Below are positions 14,720 to 21,895 of a stretch of 28,957 nt of DNA, one piece after another. The notes below the pieces were generated by a model that saw only the letters and a list, made by a program, of their open reading frames with translations, ran no database searches and had not been told where the DNA came from. The stretch covers positions 1 to 28,957 of the forward strand of contig JAEYPE010000087.1 in assembly GCA_023411035.1 (NCBI GenBank). The letters run 5' to 3'. The translations under genes and the position numbers were made by a program. Every line of letters begins with the position of its first letter. Positions within the stretch are counted from its first letter, which is position 1. The stretch is from Pseudomonadota bacterium (GTDB taxonomy: Bacteria > Pseudomonadota > Alphaproteobacteria > Azospirillales > Azospirillaceae).

Positions 14720-16452
14720 CTGTCGTTCCTCCCCGTGAAGCCGATGTTTTTCAAGAAGCGTTTCTGGAAATCGCCGCGCGTGCTGAGTTCGACGTAGCGG
14801 CAGCGCGCCGCGAGGTCGCGGGCGCGGTCGCGGGCGTGGCGCGAGGCCAGCATGCGGCGGATGCCGAGCCCGGCGGCGTTGCCGACCTGCGCGAAGCGCC
14901 CGGCGGGCAAATCCGGAAACAGGCCGATGGCGGCGCCGCTCGCCACGTCGATGTAGGCTCCAAAGGCGCCCGCTATGACGAAACGGCCGATCTCCCGCTC
15001 GTCCAGCCCCGCGTCTTGCAGCAGCAGTTCGACCCCGGTGCGGATGGCGGCCTTGGCAAGCTGCACGGCGCGCACGTCGTCCTGGGTGAACAGGACGCCG
15101 GGGGCCAGTTCGGCGGCGCGCTTGCCGTCCGCCTCGCGGACCAGCGGATGACCGGCGGCAAGCCGCCCGCGCTCGTCCACCGCGCCGAGCGCACGCAGCG
15201 CCGCAAGGGCGTCGAGCACCCCGGAGCCGCACAGCCCGACCGGCGTCCGGTCGCCGATGACGCCGATGGCGAGCCCTCCGTCCGCCACGCGCACCCGCTC
15301 GATGGCGCCTTCGGCGGCGCGCATTCCGCAGGAGATGTGGCCGCCCTCCAGCGCCGGTCCCGACGGGCAGGAGGCGGAGAGGATCGCGCCGCGGTGGATC
15401 AGGGAAATCTCGGTGTTGGTGCCGATGTCCATGACCAGCGCGGTGGGATGCGCCGCCCATTCGTCCTCGGTCGCCAGCAGCGCCGTCACATGGTCGCCGC
15501 CGACGAAGCCGCCGACGTTGGGCGCCAGATGCACCCAGGCGCCGGTCGCGGTGGTGAAGCCGAGGTCGCGCGCCTTGACGTCCACCGCGTCGCGCACCGC
15601 CGCCACGAAGGGCGCCCGGCCAAGCTGGCGCACCGGCAGCCCGAGCAGCAGATGATGCATGGCGGTGTTGGCGCACAGGGCGACGTCCACCACCTCCTCC
15701 GCATCGGCGCCGACGGCGCGGCAGAGGTCGTGGGTCAGGGCGTTGACGGCGGCGACGGCGGCAAGGCGCAGTTCCTCGGCCACCGCCGGGTCGCGGACCG
15801 CGTGATTGATGCGGCTGATGAGGTCGGCGCCCCAGGCGGTCTGCGGATTCTCGATGCCGAGGCTGGCGAGCCGCGCGCCGGTGGCGAGATCGACCAGAAA
15901 ACCGGCGGCGTTGGTGGTGCCGAGGTCGATGGCGACTCCCAGGGTGCGCACACCGGGTGGCGCCACGCCGATCAGCTCGCCGCCGCGCAGCCGCGCCCGC
16001 AGCCGCCAGCCGCCGTCGCGCAGCACGCCGGGCAGGCGGCGGGCCGTGGCGATGTCCACCGCGCCGACCGGAATGTCGAGCGCGCGGGCGATGCGGTCGA
16101 GGTCGCCCACGGTGTCGGCCAGGGTCGCTTCGGTGACGGCGACGTCACGATCCACGACGACGGGGTGGAGCGGCAGGATCTCGGCGCTCTGTGATTCCGG
16201 TTCCGCCCGCACCACGGCGGCCAGGGAGCGCGGCGCCACCTCGACGGTGCAATCCCCATCGGGAACCGTGCGGCAGGCGCGCGTCCATTTGCGGTCCGTG
16301 CCGATGCGCACCGCGCAGGTGCCGCAGGTGCCGCGTCCGCCGCAGGCGCCGACGACGCGCAGCCCGGATCGGCGGGCGGCCTGGAACACCGTCTCACCGG
16401 GCAGGGCGGAGATGCTGCGGTCGAGTTGGGGAAAGTGCAGGGTATGGGTCAT
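14716..16452 (-). CDS. Corrinoid reductive activase (RACE), ferredoxin plus ASKHA ATPase
   Basis: A 578-residue protein with an N-terminal plant-type [2Fe-2S] ferredoxin, ligands Cys37, Cys43, Cys46 and Cys60 (C-x5-C-x2-C-x13-C), a linker, then an ASKHA ATPase-like domain from about residue 170 (VAIDLGTTNAAGFLVDL, MDIGTNTEI, GLCGSGVLDALAAL, VIAGAFGAYID). This is the DUF4445/RACE family that uses ATP to reduce inactive Co(II) corrinoid to Co(I) in O-demethylases and related methyltransferases. ATG 16452 overlaps the preceding stop as ATGA. Its presence is strong evidence that the corrinoid protein carries out nucleophilic methyl transfer rather than radical chemistry. Confidence 0.92.
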   Translation of the reverse strand: MTHTLHFPQLDRSISALPGETVFQAARRSGLRVVGACGGRGTCGTCAVRIGTDRKWTRACRTVPDGDCTVEVAPRSLAAVVRAEPESQSAEILPLHPVVVDRDVAVTEATLADTVGDLDRIARALDIPVGAVDIATARRLPGVLRDGGWRLRARLRGGELIGVAPPGVRTLGVAIDLGTTNAAGFLVDLATGARLASLGIENPQTAWGADLISRINHAVRDPAVAEELRLAAVAAVNALTHDLCRAVGADAEEVVDVALCANTAMHHLLLGLPVRQLGRAPFVAAVRDAVDVKARDLGFTTATGAWVHLAPNVGGFVGGDHVTALLATEDEWAAHPTALVMDIGTNTEISLIHRGAILSASCPSGPALEGGHISCGMRAAEGAIERVRVADGGLAIGVIGDRTPVGLCGSGVLDALAALRALGAVDERGRLAAGHPLVREADGKRAAELAPGVLFTQDDVRAVQLAKAAIRTGVELLLQDAGLDEREIGRFVIAGAFGAYIDVASGAAIGLFPDLPAGRFAQVGNAAGLGIRRMLASRHARDRARDLAARCRYVELSTRGDFQKRFLKNIGFTGRNDR

Positions 16453-17036
16453 ACTTTTTCCCTGTCCCGCGCCATGGCGCAGCGCGGCGCCGTCGGGCAG
16501 TCGTCGCACCGTGACCAGCGCGCGGGCGGCAGGTCGATGCCGACGCCCAGAACCATGCTGGCCGACTTCGCCGGGGAGAGCGCCAGCCCGTGGGTCACCG
16601 TCACGCCGATGCGCTCCGCCCCGGCGAGGCGCAGCACGGCGGGCTGGGCGTCCAGCGCCATTCCCGGATCGCCCGGCCGCAACTCCCCGGCCATGGTCAG
16701 TCCCTGGCGGCGCGCCTCGGCCAACATGCGGTCCTGAAGGCGGCGCACCGCCTGCCGCAGCAGTTCGTTCCCCAGTGCGTCGAGGGCGAGGGCCAGCGAC
16801 ATCCGGCGTTCGGCGAACAGGGCCGACACCCGCCGCTCCAGCCGGGGGCCGACGGTGCAGACCCCGCAGGCCAGCCCCGTCAGCGTGCCGGAGTCCGGGC
16901 GCAGGCGCGCGGTGTCCAGAGGCTCGCCGTGATCGAGCGGCACGAAGCGGTGGGCGGCGGCGACCTCCGCCAGCCCCTCCCGTTCCGCCAGCTCCCGCGC
17001 CTCACGGCGGAAGCGCTCCAGCACCGCGCCCGCCAT
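16449..17036 (-). CDS. MetH activation-domain-like protein with C-terminal cysteine cluster
   Basis: A 195-residue protein resembling the stand-alone vitamin B12-dependent methionine synthase activation-domain proteins seen beside anaerobic methyltransferases. The supporting segments are CTVGPRLERRVSALF followed by LALALDALGNELL near residues 60-95, and the late LALSPAKSASMVLGVG. The C-terminus has CDDCPTAPRC (Cys177, 180 and 187), a possible iron-sulfur or metal site. It lies 3 bp after the URO-D gene and overlaps RACE by 4 bp. It may bind or help reactivate the corrinoid protein, or bridge it to RACE. The family match is by pattern only; the role is inferred. Confidence 0.62.
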   Translation of the reverse strand: MAGAVLERFRREARELAEREGLAEVAAAHRFVPLDHGEPLDTARLRPDSGTLTGLACGVCTVGPRLERRVSALFAERRMSLALALDALGNELLRQAVRRLQDRMLAEARRQGLTMAGELRPGDPGMALDAQPAVLRLAGAERIGVTVTHGLALSPAKSASMVLGVGIDLPPARWSRCDDCPTAPRCAMARDREKV

Positions 17037-17039
17037 GGC

Positions 17040-18320
17040 TCAGCCGCCGTACTTGCGGGCGGCGTCGAACATGGCGCGCACGTTCTCCACCGGCGTCTCG
17101 TCCGGGATGCCGAAGGCGCAGTCGAGGATCAGCCTGCCGCCCTTGTGGAAGACGTTCTCCGCCAGATGCCGCACGGCGGCGTCCACCTCCTCCGGCGTGC
17201 CGGTGGTCATCATCGACGGCGACAGGTTACCGCGCAAAGCCACCACGTCGCCCAGCACCTCGAAGGCGCGGACCATGTCCGTGCGCTCGAACCAGTAGAT
17301 GCACTTGCCCGGCGGGATGTCGCGGATGACCTCCAGACGCTTGGTGCAGTCGGCCTCCCACATCGGCATCGGGATCAGCCCGGCGTCGATCAGGCCCAGC
17401 AGCATGGTGCGGAAGGACGGCCACCAGAAGGTCTCGAACTGCTTGGGCGACATGAAGGCGTCGGGCGCCCAGTGGACGGGGATAAAGACGATCGGGTTGC
17501 CGGACGCCCTGGCCCCGGCCACCGCCTGACGCAGCAGGAAGACCGCGGCCTTGTCGAGCAGCGCCAGAAGCTTGTCCTTGTTCCGGAACAGGTCCTTCAT
17601 CATGCCGGTGGCGCCGCGGAAATAGTCGGCGATGAAGTCGTACGGCGACACGGAGGTGACCGTGTAGCTGACCGGGTAGCCCAGCGCCGTCATGCGCTGC
17701 GTGAACTCCGCATGGTGGCCGGCGAAGCGCTCGACCTCCTCGGCGGCCTTGAACACCCGCTCCATCGCGGCGCGGACGGAGGGCTTGGCGAAGGCCCGGA
17801 TGCCGCCGACCAGACGGAAATAGTGCAGTCCGGGGAAGACCGGCAGGTCCTCGAACCCCTCGAAGGCACCGGCGACGCGCGGCAGGTACTTTTGCAGGTA
17901 GAAGCCGGTGGGGTCGAACAGGAACTCGTCGAACTCCTCCGCCTTCATGTATTCGCGGTCGATGTACTGGAAGGGCTGGTCGTCGCCCACCCCGTGGCCG
18001 GGCCATTGCAGCTGCTTGAAGCCGATGGCCTCCAGCGCGTTGCCCGATGCCGTCGCCAGCACCAGCGGGCTGTGCAGGTCGGGTTCGAACTCCAGTACGG
18101 CGCGCTCGGCGATGGCCTTGGTGGCCTCGTAGTCGTACATCAGCTGCTTGCAGGTGATGCCGCCGTATTTCGCCAGCCAGAAGGTCGGCTGCATGCCGAT
18201 GGGCATGCGGTCGGGCTGCTTCAGGGCCACGCAGTCCATGACGCGCTGCCAGCGCGCGTCGTACGCCGCCTTGGCTTCCGGCGTCTGTTCGATGGGCGCC
18301 TGTTCGATGGTCCCGGTCAT
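17040..18320 (-). CDS. URO-D-family methyltransferase I (aromatic O-demethylase component)
   Basis: A 426-residue uroporphyrinogen-decarboxylase-fold protein, which in corrinoid systems transfers methyl groups to or from a partner corrinoid protein. Recognisable parts are PDRMPIGMQPTFW near the N-terminus, VHWAPDAFMSPKQFE around residues 280-296, and the MWEADCTKRLE segment at about 320-330 followed by PPGKCIYWFERTDM and LRGNLSPSMM. The Zn motif His-x-Cys of MtaA/MtbA is replaced by Glu-x-Asp-Cys, as I recall for a clade linked to O-demethylation. ATG 18320 overlaps the corrinoid-protein stop (ATGA). I infer that it demethylates a methoxybenzoate such as vanillate; true heme decarboxylase function is unlikely given the operon. 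Confidence 0.8.
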   Translation of the reverse strand: MTGTIEQAPIEQTPEAKAAYDARWQRVMDCVALKQPDRMPIGMQPTFWLAKYGGITCKQLMYDYEATKAIAERAVLEFEPDLHSPLVLATASGNALEAIGFKQLQWPGHGVGDDQPFQYIDREYMKAEEFDEFLFDPTGFYLQKYLPRVAGAFEGFEDLPVFPGLHYFRLVGGIRAFAKPSVRAAMERVFKAAEEVERFAGHHAEFTQRMTALGYPVSYTVTSVSPYDFIADYFRGATGMMKDLFRNKDKLLALLDKAAVFLLRQAVAGARASGNPIVFIPVHWAPDAFMSPKQFETFWWPSFRTMLLGLIDAGLIPMPMWEADCTKRLEVIRDIPPGKCIYWFERTDMVRAFEVLGDVVALRGNLSPSMMTTGTPEEVDAAVRHLAENVFHKGGRLILDCAFGIPDETPVENVRAMFDAARKYGG

Positions 18321-18979
18321 GCCGCCACCCCGACCCAGCGCTTGCACAGGGAAACGGCGTCCACCGCGTTGGTCCCGAAGGCGTCGGCCCCGGTGTAGGA
18401 GCGCACCGTCTCGTCGATCTGGCCGCCGCCGATCATGATCTTGCGGCCGTCCCGCAGGCCGGCCTGGTCGATGGCGGCGATGGTCTCCTTCATCGAATCG
18501 AAGGCCAGGGTCAGGAAGCCGGACAGGCCGACGACATCCGGCTTGTAGGCGTCGATCTCCTCAAGGAAGGTCTTCACCGGCACGTCGACGCCGATGTCCT
18601 TCACCTCGAAGCCGTTGATGTCCAGCATGAAGCTGACGATGTTCTTGCCGATGTCGTGCAGGTCGCCATGGACGGTGCCGATCAGGACGCGGCCCAGCTT
18701 CTTCGGTTCCTCGCCCGGAGCGTGCTTGATCAGCGGCTTGGCGATGGCGCCGATGGTCTCCAGCATCTCGCCGGCCAGCACCAGTTCGGGCAGGAAATAC
18801 TCGCCCTCCTCGAAGCGCTTGCCGACGATGTCCATGCCGGCGCGGCACAGTTCCAGCACCCGCAGCGGGTTGGCCCCGTCCTCCAACAGCATGCGCTTGG
18901 CGAGCGCAACCGCGTCGTCCTCGTTCATGTCGGCCAGCCAGTCGACGAGCTGGCGTTCCTCGTCGGTCATTGCGTCCAT
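18317..18979 (-). CDS. Corrinoid protein of methyltransferase system (MtvC/MtaC-like)
   Basis: A 220-residue two-domain B12-binding protein. A helical cap (residues 5-85, including EEGEYFLPELVLAGE) precedes the Rossmann-like cobalamin domain with GTVHGDLHDIGKN; Asp106-x-His108-x2-Gly111 is the DxHxxG motif whose histidine is the lower cobalt ligand. LSGFLTL (from Leu152) and IGGGQI (183-188) complete the base-off/His-on signature. It shuttles the methyl group between the URO-D methyltransferase and the THF methyltransferase. AAGGAGG lies 8 nt before the ATG at 18979, one of the best ribosome sites in the window, fitting the need for abundant carrier. It is cytoplasmic. Confidence 0.92.
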   Translation of the reverse strand: MDAMTDEERQLVDWLADMNEDDAVALAKRMLLEDGANPLRVLELCRAGMDIVGKRFEEGEYFLPELVLAGEMLETIGAIAKPLIKHAPGEEPKKLGRVLIGTVHGDLHDIGKNIVSFMLDINGFEVKDIGVDVPVKTFLEEIDAYKPDVVGLSGFLTLAFDSMKETIAAIDQAGLRDGRKIMIGGGQIDETVRSYTGADAFGTNAVDAVSLCKRWVGVAA

Positions 18980-19013
18980 CGGCGTTTCCTCCTTCCGTTT
19001 TCCTTATGGCCGC

Positions 19014-20444
19014 TCAGGCGGCTGTCTTGCGGGTGCGCAGGCCGGACTCGACGATGGCGTCGGCCAGCACGCTCTCGTTGCGGTGGCCCATGAGGTGGAC
19101 GCCCGCGACGCCCTCCATCCCGGCCAGGGTCTGCATCGTCTCGACCAGGATGCGCTTGCCCTCCGCCCGCTGGTCGGCGGCGCGGGCGACGCGCTCGATC
19201 ACCGATTGCGGCACATGCACGCCCGGCACATGCTCGGCCATCCAATGCAGGGCCTTGGCGCTGCCCAGCGTGCCGACGCCGACGATGAGGGCGCAGCGCT
19301 TGTGCAACCCGCGCTCGCGCACCGCGCGCAGGAACTCGGCGAAGCGGTCCAGGTCGAAGCAGAATTGGGTCTGGATGAACTGCGCCCCGGCCTCGACCTT
19401 GCGCTCCAGATTGGCGACGCGGTCGGCGAAGGGCGGCACGAAGGGGTTGCAGGTGGCGCCGAGGAACAGGTCCGGCGGCACGGCGAGCTTGCGGCCCGAG
19501 GCGAACATCCCACGGTCGCGCATGTCGCGCGCGACGCGCAGCAGCGACACGGCGTCCAGGTCGAAGACCGGCTTGGCCTCCGGCTGGTCGCCGCCGGCCA
19601 CATGGTCGCCGGTCAGGCAGAGGATGTTGCGCACGCCGAGCGCCGCGGCGCCGAGGATGTCGCCCTGCGCCGCGATGCGGTTGCGGTCGCGGCAGGCGAT
19701 CTGCGCCACCGCCGGCATTCCCTGCGCCGACAGCACCGCCGCCGCGGCCATGCTCGACATGTGGCAGTTTCCGCCGGCGCCGTCGGTGATGTTGACGGCG
19801 TCCACCAGCCCGTGGAAACGCGCGGCGCGCTCGATCAGCGCGGCGGGGTCGGCGGAGTCCGGCGGCGCCACCTCCGCCGTCACCACGAAGCGGCCGGACC
19901 GGCAGGCCAGTTCGAACTCATGCGCGGGCCGCTCGCGCGGTGGCGGCGGTGCCTCGGCTGTGGCGGTGGGGGCTGCAACCGTGGCCGGGACCGGATGGCC
20001 GGCGATCAGCGGCACCAGCGTGGAGCGTCCGGCGCGCCGATGGTCCAGCGGCGCCAGGAGCGGGGCGTCCGCATGGCTAGCGATCCCATTGGCGGCGATC
20101 CGCTTGCGGCCATCGGTCGCCTCGACCCAGACGCAACGCATCGACGCATCGACCTCGCAGGAGCCGTCCGGGCGCACGCCGCCGCAGGGACCGTTGCGCA
20201 TCCCCTTGGCGCAGTTGGCCGGGCAGGCCATGCCGGTGTGGGACAGGGCGCACTGGCCGCACATGCGGCAGTCGAACAGGACGCGCTTGGCGGCACGCTC
20301 GACCGGCAGCAGCAGGCGCTCCGTCCGCCCGGACCCCAGCCGCCGCACCGCGCCGCCGAGCAGCGGGGCGACGCGCGCGCAGATGTCGTAGACCCGCTTG
20401 AGGCCGCGGGCGTGGCGCACGCTCCAGTGCCTGACCGCCTGCAT
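19014..20444 (-). CDS. Methylenetetrahydrofolate reductase with N-terminal MetV-type zinc/Fe-S domain
   Basis: A 476-residue fusion. The first ~110 residues hold eight cysteines (59, 62, 65, 74, 78, 87, 96 and 104) in CRMCGQCALS, GMACPANCAKG and GPCGG, the MTHFR_C/MetV domain normally partnering MetF in acetogens. A low-complexity linker leads to a MetF TIM barrel from about residue 185 (RFVVTAEVAPPDSADP, CLTGDHVAG, FIQTQFCFDLDRFAEF). As first gene of the operon it probably oxidises the methyl-THF made by demethylation to methylene-THF. ATG 20444 has GGAGG about 11 nt upstream; the open frame upstream runs through the operator region and is not used. Electron acceptor unknown. Confidence 0.87.
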   Translation of the reverse strand: MQAVRHWSVRHARGLKRVYDICARVAPLLGGAVRRLGSGRTERLLLPVERAAKRVLFDCRMCGQCALSHTGMACPANCAKGMRNGPCGGVRPDGSCEVDASMRCVWVEATDGRKRIAANGIASHADAPLLAPLDHRRAGRSTLVPLIAGHPVPATVAAPTATAEAPPPPRERPAHEFELACRSGRFVVTAEVAPPDSADPAALIERAARFHGLVDAVNITDGAGGNCHMSSMAAAAVLSAQGMPAVAQIACRDRNRIAAQGDILGAAALGVRNILCLTGDHVAGGDQPEAKPVFDLDAVSLLRVARDMRDRGMFASGRKLAVPPDLFLGATCNPFVPPFADRVANLERKVEAGAQFIQTQFCFDLDRFAEFLRAVRERGLHKRCALIVGVGTLGSAKALHWMAEHVPGVHVPQSVIERVARAADQRAEGKRILVETMQTLAGMEGVAGVHLMGHRNESVLADAIVESGLRTRKTAA

Positions 20445-20471
20445 GGCGTGGCGTCCCTCCCCAGGACCAGA

Positions 20472-20491
20472 TTGTACGTTGTCGCGTACAA
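20472..20491. promoter_or_regulatory. Palindrome TTGTACG-N6-CGTACAA in methyltransferase operon leader
   Basis: Perfect 7-bp arms at 20472-20478 and 20485-20491, 28 bp before the metF-type start. The half-sites TTGTA/TACAA match the 20545 palindrome, whose centre is 68 bp away. It may be a second GntR site acting together with the first. Confidence 0.5.
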
Positions 20492-20544
20492 ATGCGGCGA
20501 TTATCCCGCCGTTTTGGCCTCTTGGCCCGATGTTGTATTGATAT

Positions 20545-20554
20545 TTGTATACAA
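20545..20554. promoter_or_regulatory. GntR/FCD operator candidate TTGTATACAA
   Basis: A perfect 10-bp palindrome, 101 bp upstream of the first gene of the methyltransferase operon; an extra TTGTAT lies at 20533-20538. It fits the TNGTnnnACNA pattern of FCD-type GntR regulators, and the operon's last gene encodes one, so autorepression is likely. A related 12-mer overlaps the vanA -35. Confidence 0.6.
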
Positions 20555-20605
20555 TGGCAGAGGCTGTGCCGTTGATCTGGATCAACGATTGAGGGGTGCA
20601 CGCAC

Positions 20606-20636
20606 AAAAAAGCCCCTCTCCCGTGTGGGAGGGGGG
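20606..20636 (-). terminator. Intrinsic terminator of ligIAB
   Basis: On the minus strand a 10-bp GC stem with one mismatch (20627-20636 with 20613-20622) and loop ACAC is followed by C and six U (plus-strand A at 20606-20611). It lies about 32 bp after the ligB stop and separates ligIAB from the methyltransferase operon downstream. Confidence 0.88.
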
Positions 20637-20667
20637 CGTGAGGTTCGGACACCTCGTAGCGAGGAGA

Positions 20668-21513
20668 TCAGGCGGCGTTTTCGAGCAGCAGCAACCCGGC
20701 GCCGGTGTTGGAGATCGGGATGTGGTAATTGCTGTGCAGCTTCGACACCTTGCCGGTCAGCGCGCCGCGCATGATGAGCCAGAGGATCAGTTCGGCCCCC
20801 TGGGCCCCGGCCAGCCGGACGAGGTCGTGGATGGAATATTGGGCCAGCGCCTCGGGGGCGTTGACGATCTTCTCCATGCACATCAGGTCGAAATTCTTGT
20901 TGATGAACCCCGCCCGCTCGCCGTCGAGCTGGTGCGATAGGCCGCCGGTGCCGAGCACGACGACCTTGAGGTCCTTCCCGTAGGAATCGACCGCGCGGCC
21001 AATGGCCTGACCCAGCTTGAAGCAGCGCGCCGGGCTGGGCAGCGGGTGCTGCACCGTGTTGACCACCACCGGGATGGTCTTGATCCCCGCCATCCTGGCG
21101 CGGTCCGGCCACAGCAGCGACATGGGCACGGTGAAGCCGTGGTCCACCGCCATCTCCTGGCAGGTGCAGATGTCGAATTCCTCGGCCACCAGCGAATTGA
21201 TGATGTGCCAGGACAGTTCGGGATCGCCGGGGTAGGGCGGCAGCGGTTGCAGGCCCCAGCCCTCGTCCTTGTTCTGGTACTCGAACGCCGCGCCCACCGC
21301 GAAGGTCGGCATCTTGTCGAGGAAGAAGTTCAGGCCGTGGTCGTTGTAGACGACGATGGCCACGTCGGGCTTCACCTCCTCCAGCCAATCGCGGACCGGT
21401 GGATAGCCGTCGAAGAAGGGCTTCCAGTATGGGTCTTCGAACATCTCCCGCGCGATGGCGTTGCCGATGGCCGGGATGTGGGAGGTGGAGATGCCACCAA
21501 CGATGCGTGCCAT
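20668..21513 (-). CDS. ligB: Protocatechuate 4,5-dioxygenase beta (catalytic) subunit
   Basis: A 281-residue type II extradiol dioxygenase. The iron ligands line up with Sphingobium LigB: His12 (STSHIPAIG), His59 (YNDHGLNFF) and Glu241 (GAELILWL); the catalytic base is His194 (GGLSHQLDGER), and VDHGFTVP near 125 completes the pocket. It opens protocatechuate between C4 and C5 with O2, giving 4-carboxy-2-hydroxymuconate semialdehyde. The ATG lies 4 bp after the ligA stop, so the subunits are made together. The length is about 20 residues shorter than LigB, mostly at the C-terminus. Confidence 0.93.
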   Translation of the reverse strand: MARIVGGISTSHIPAIGNAIAREMFEDPYWKPFFDGYPPVRDWLEEVKPDVAIVVYNDHGLNFFLDKMPTFAVGAAFEYQNKDEGWGLQPLPPYPGDPELSWHIINSLVAEEFDICTCQEMAVDHGFTVPMSLLWPDRARMAGIKTIPVVVNTVQHPLPSPARCFKLGQAIGRAVDSYGKDLKVVVLGTGGLSHQLDGERAGFINKNFDLMCMEKIVNAPEALAQYSIHDLVRLAGAQGAELILWLIMRGALTGKVSKLHSNYHIPISNTGAGLLLLENAA

Positions 21514-21517
21514 GATC

Positions 21518-21868
21518 TCAGTTCCTCGACGCCAGGAGTTTCGCCTTGAATTCCTCGACCGTCATGCCGGTCTGCTGGGCGCCGACATCCTGCACGTTCA
21601 GGCCGAAGATTCCGGCGAACTTGGCGAGGTAATAGATGTTGCCGCCCGCCGCGAGAAGCTGGAGGACGTTGCGCGCCTTGATGGCGGCGGTCTGTTCCTC
21701 GTTGAGGCCGTACTTGGCGCAATAGGCGTCCTCATCGGCGAGGAACGCCTCGCGGTTGGCCCTCTCGTTGAACGAGTAGCACATCTTGTTCAGCGCATAG
21801 CCCTTCATGGCCATGGTGCCGTCGAAGATGGTCGTGCCGGGGATCGGCTCCTTGCCCGCGTATGACAT
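21518..21868 (-). CDS. ligA: Protocatechuate 4,5-dioxygenase alpha subunit
   Basis: A 116-residue LigA-type small subunit (LigA is 139). It has IFDGTMAMKGYALNKMCYS, the helix that caps the active site of the beta subunit, then YGLNEEQTAAI and LLAAGGNIYYLAKFAGIFG. ATG 21868 has GGAGG 7 nt upstream; a more distal alternative lacks this. It lies 27 bp after ligI and 4 bp before ligB. The alpha chain lines the substrate pocket and has no metal of its own. Confidence 0.92.
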   Translation of the reverse strand: MSYAGKEPIPGTTIFDGTMAMKGYALNKMCYSFNERANREAFLADEDAYCAKYGLNEEQTAAIKARNVLQLLAAGGNIYYLAKFAGIFGLNVQDVGAQQTGMTVEEFKAKLLASRN

Positions 21869-21895
21869 CGCGGTTCCTCCCATTTTGGTTATGGC

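Noticed and set aside
12521..14797. A 758-codon plus-strand open frame
   Set aside because: It lies antisense to the amidohydrolase and methyl-THF methyltransferase genes, is rich in His/Arg/Ala/Gly as expected for a GC-rich shadow frame, and shows no domain.
17040..18320. Uroporphyrinogen decarboxylase of heme synthesis
   Set aside because: Family membership is real, but gene overlap with a corrinoid protein and the methyltransferase-clade motifs argue against a heme role.
19014..20585. Longer start for the MetF fusion at 20585
   Set aside because: The extra residues would be encoded by the operator and leader region containing both TTGTA palindromes; ATG 20444 has a ribosome site.
18594..20774. 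A 726-codon plus-strand open frame
   Set aside because: Antisense to the corrinoid protein and the MetF fusion, both with clear motifs; low-complexity composition and no recognisable family.
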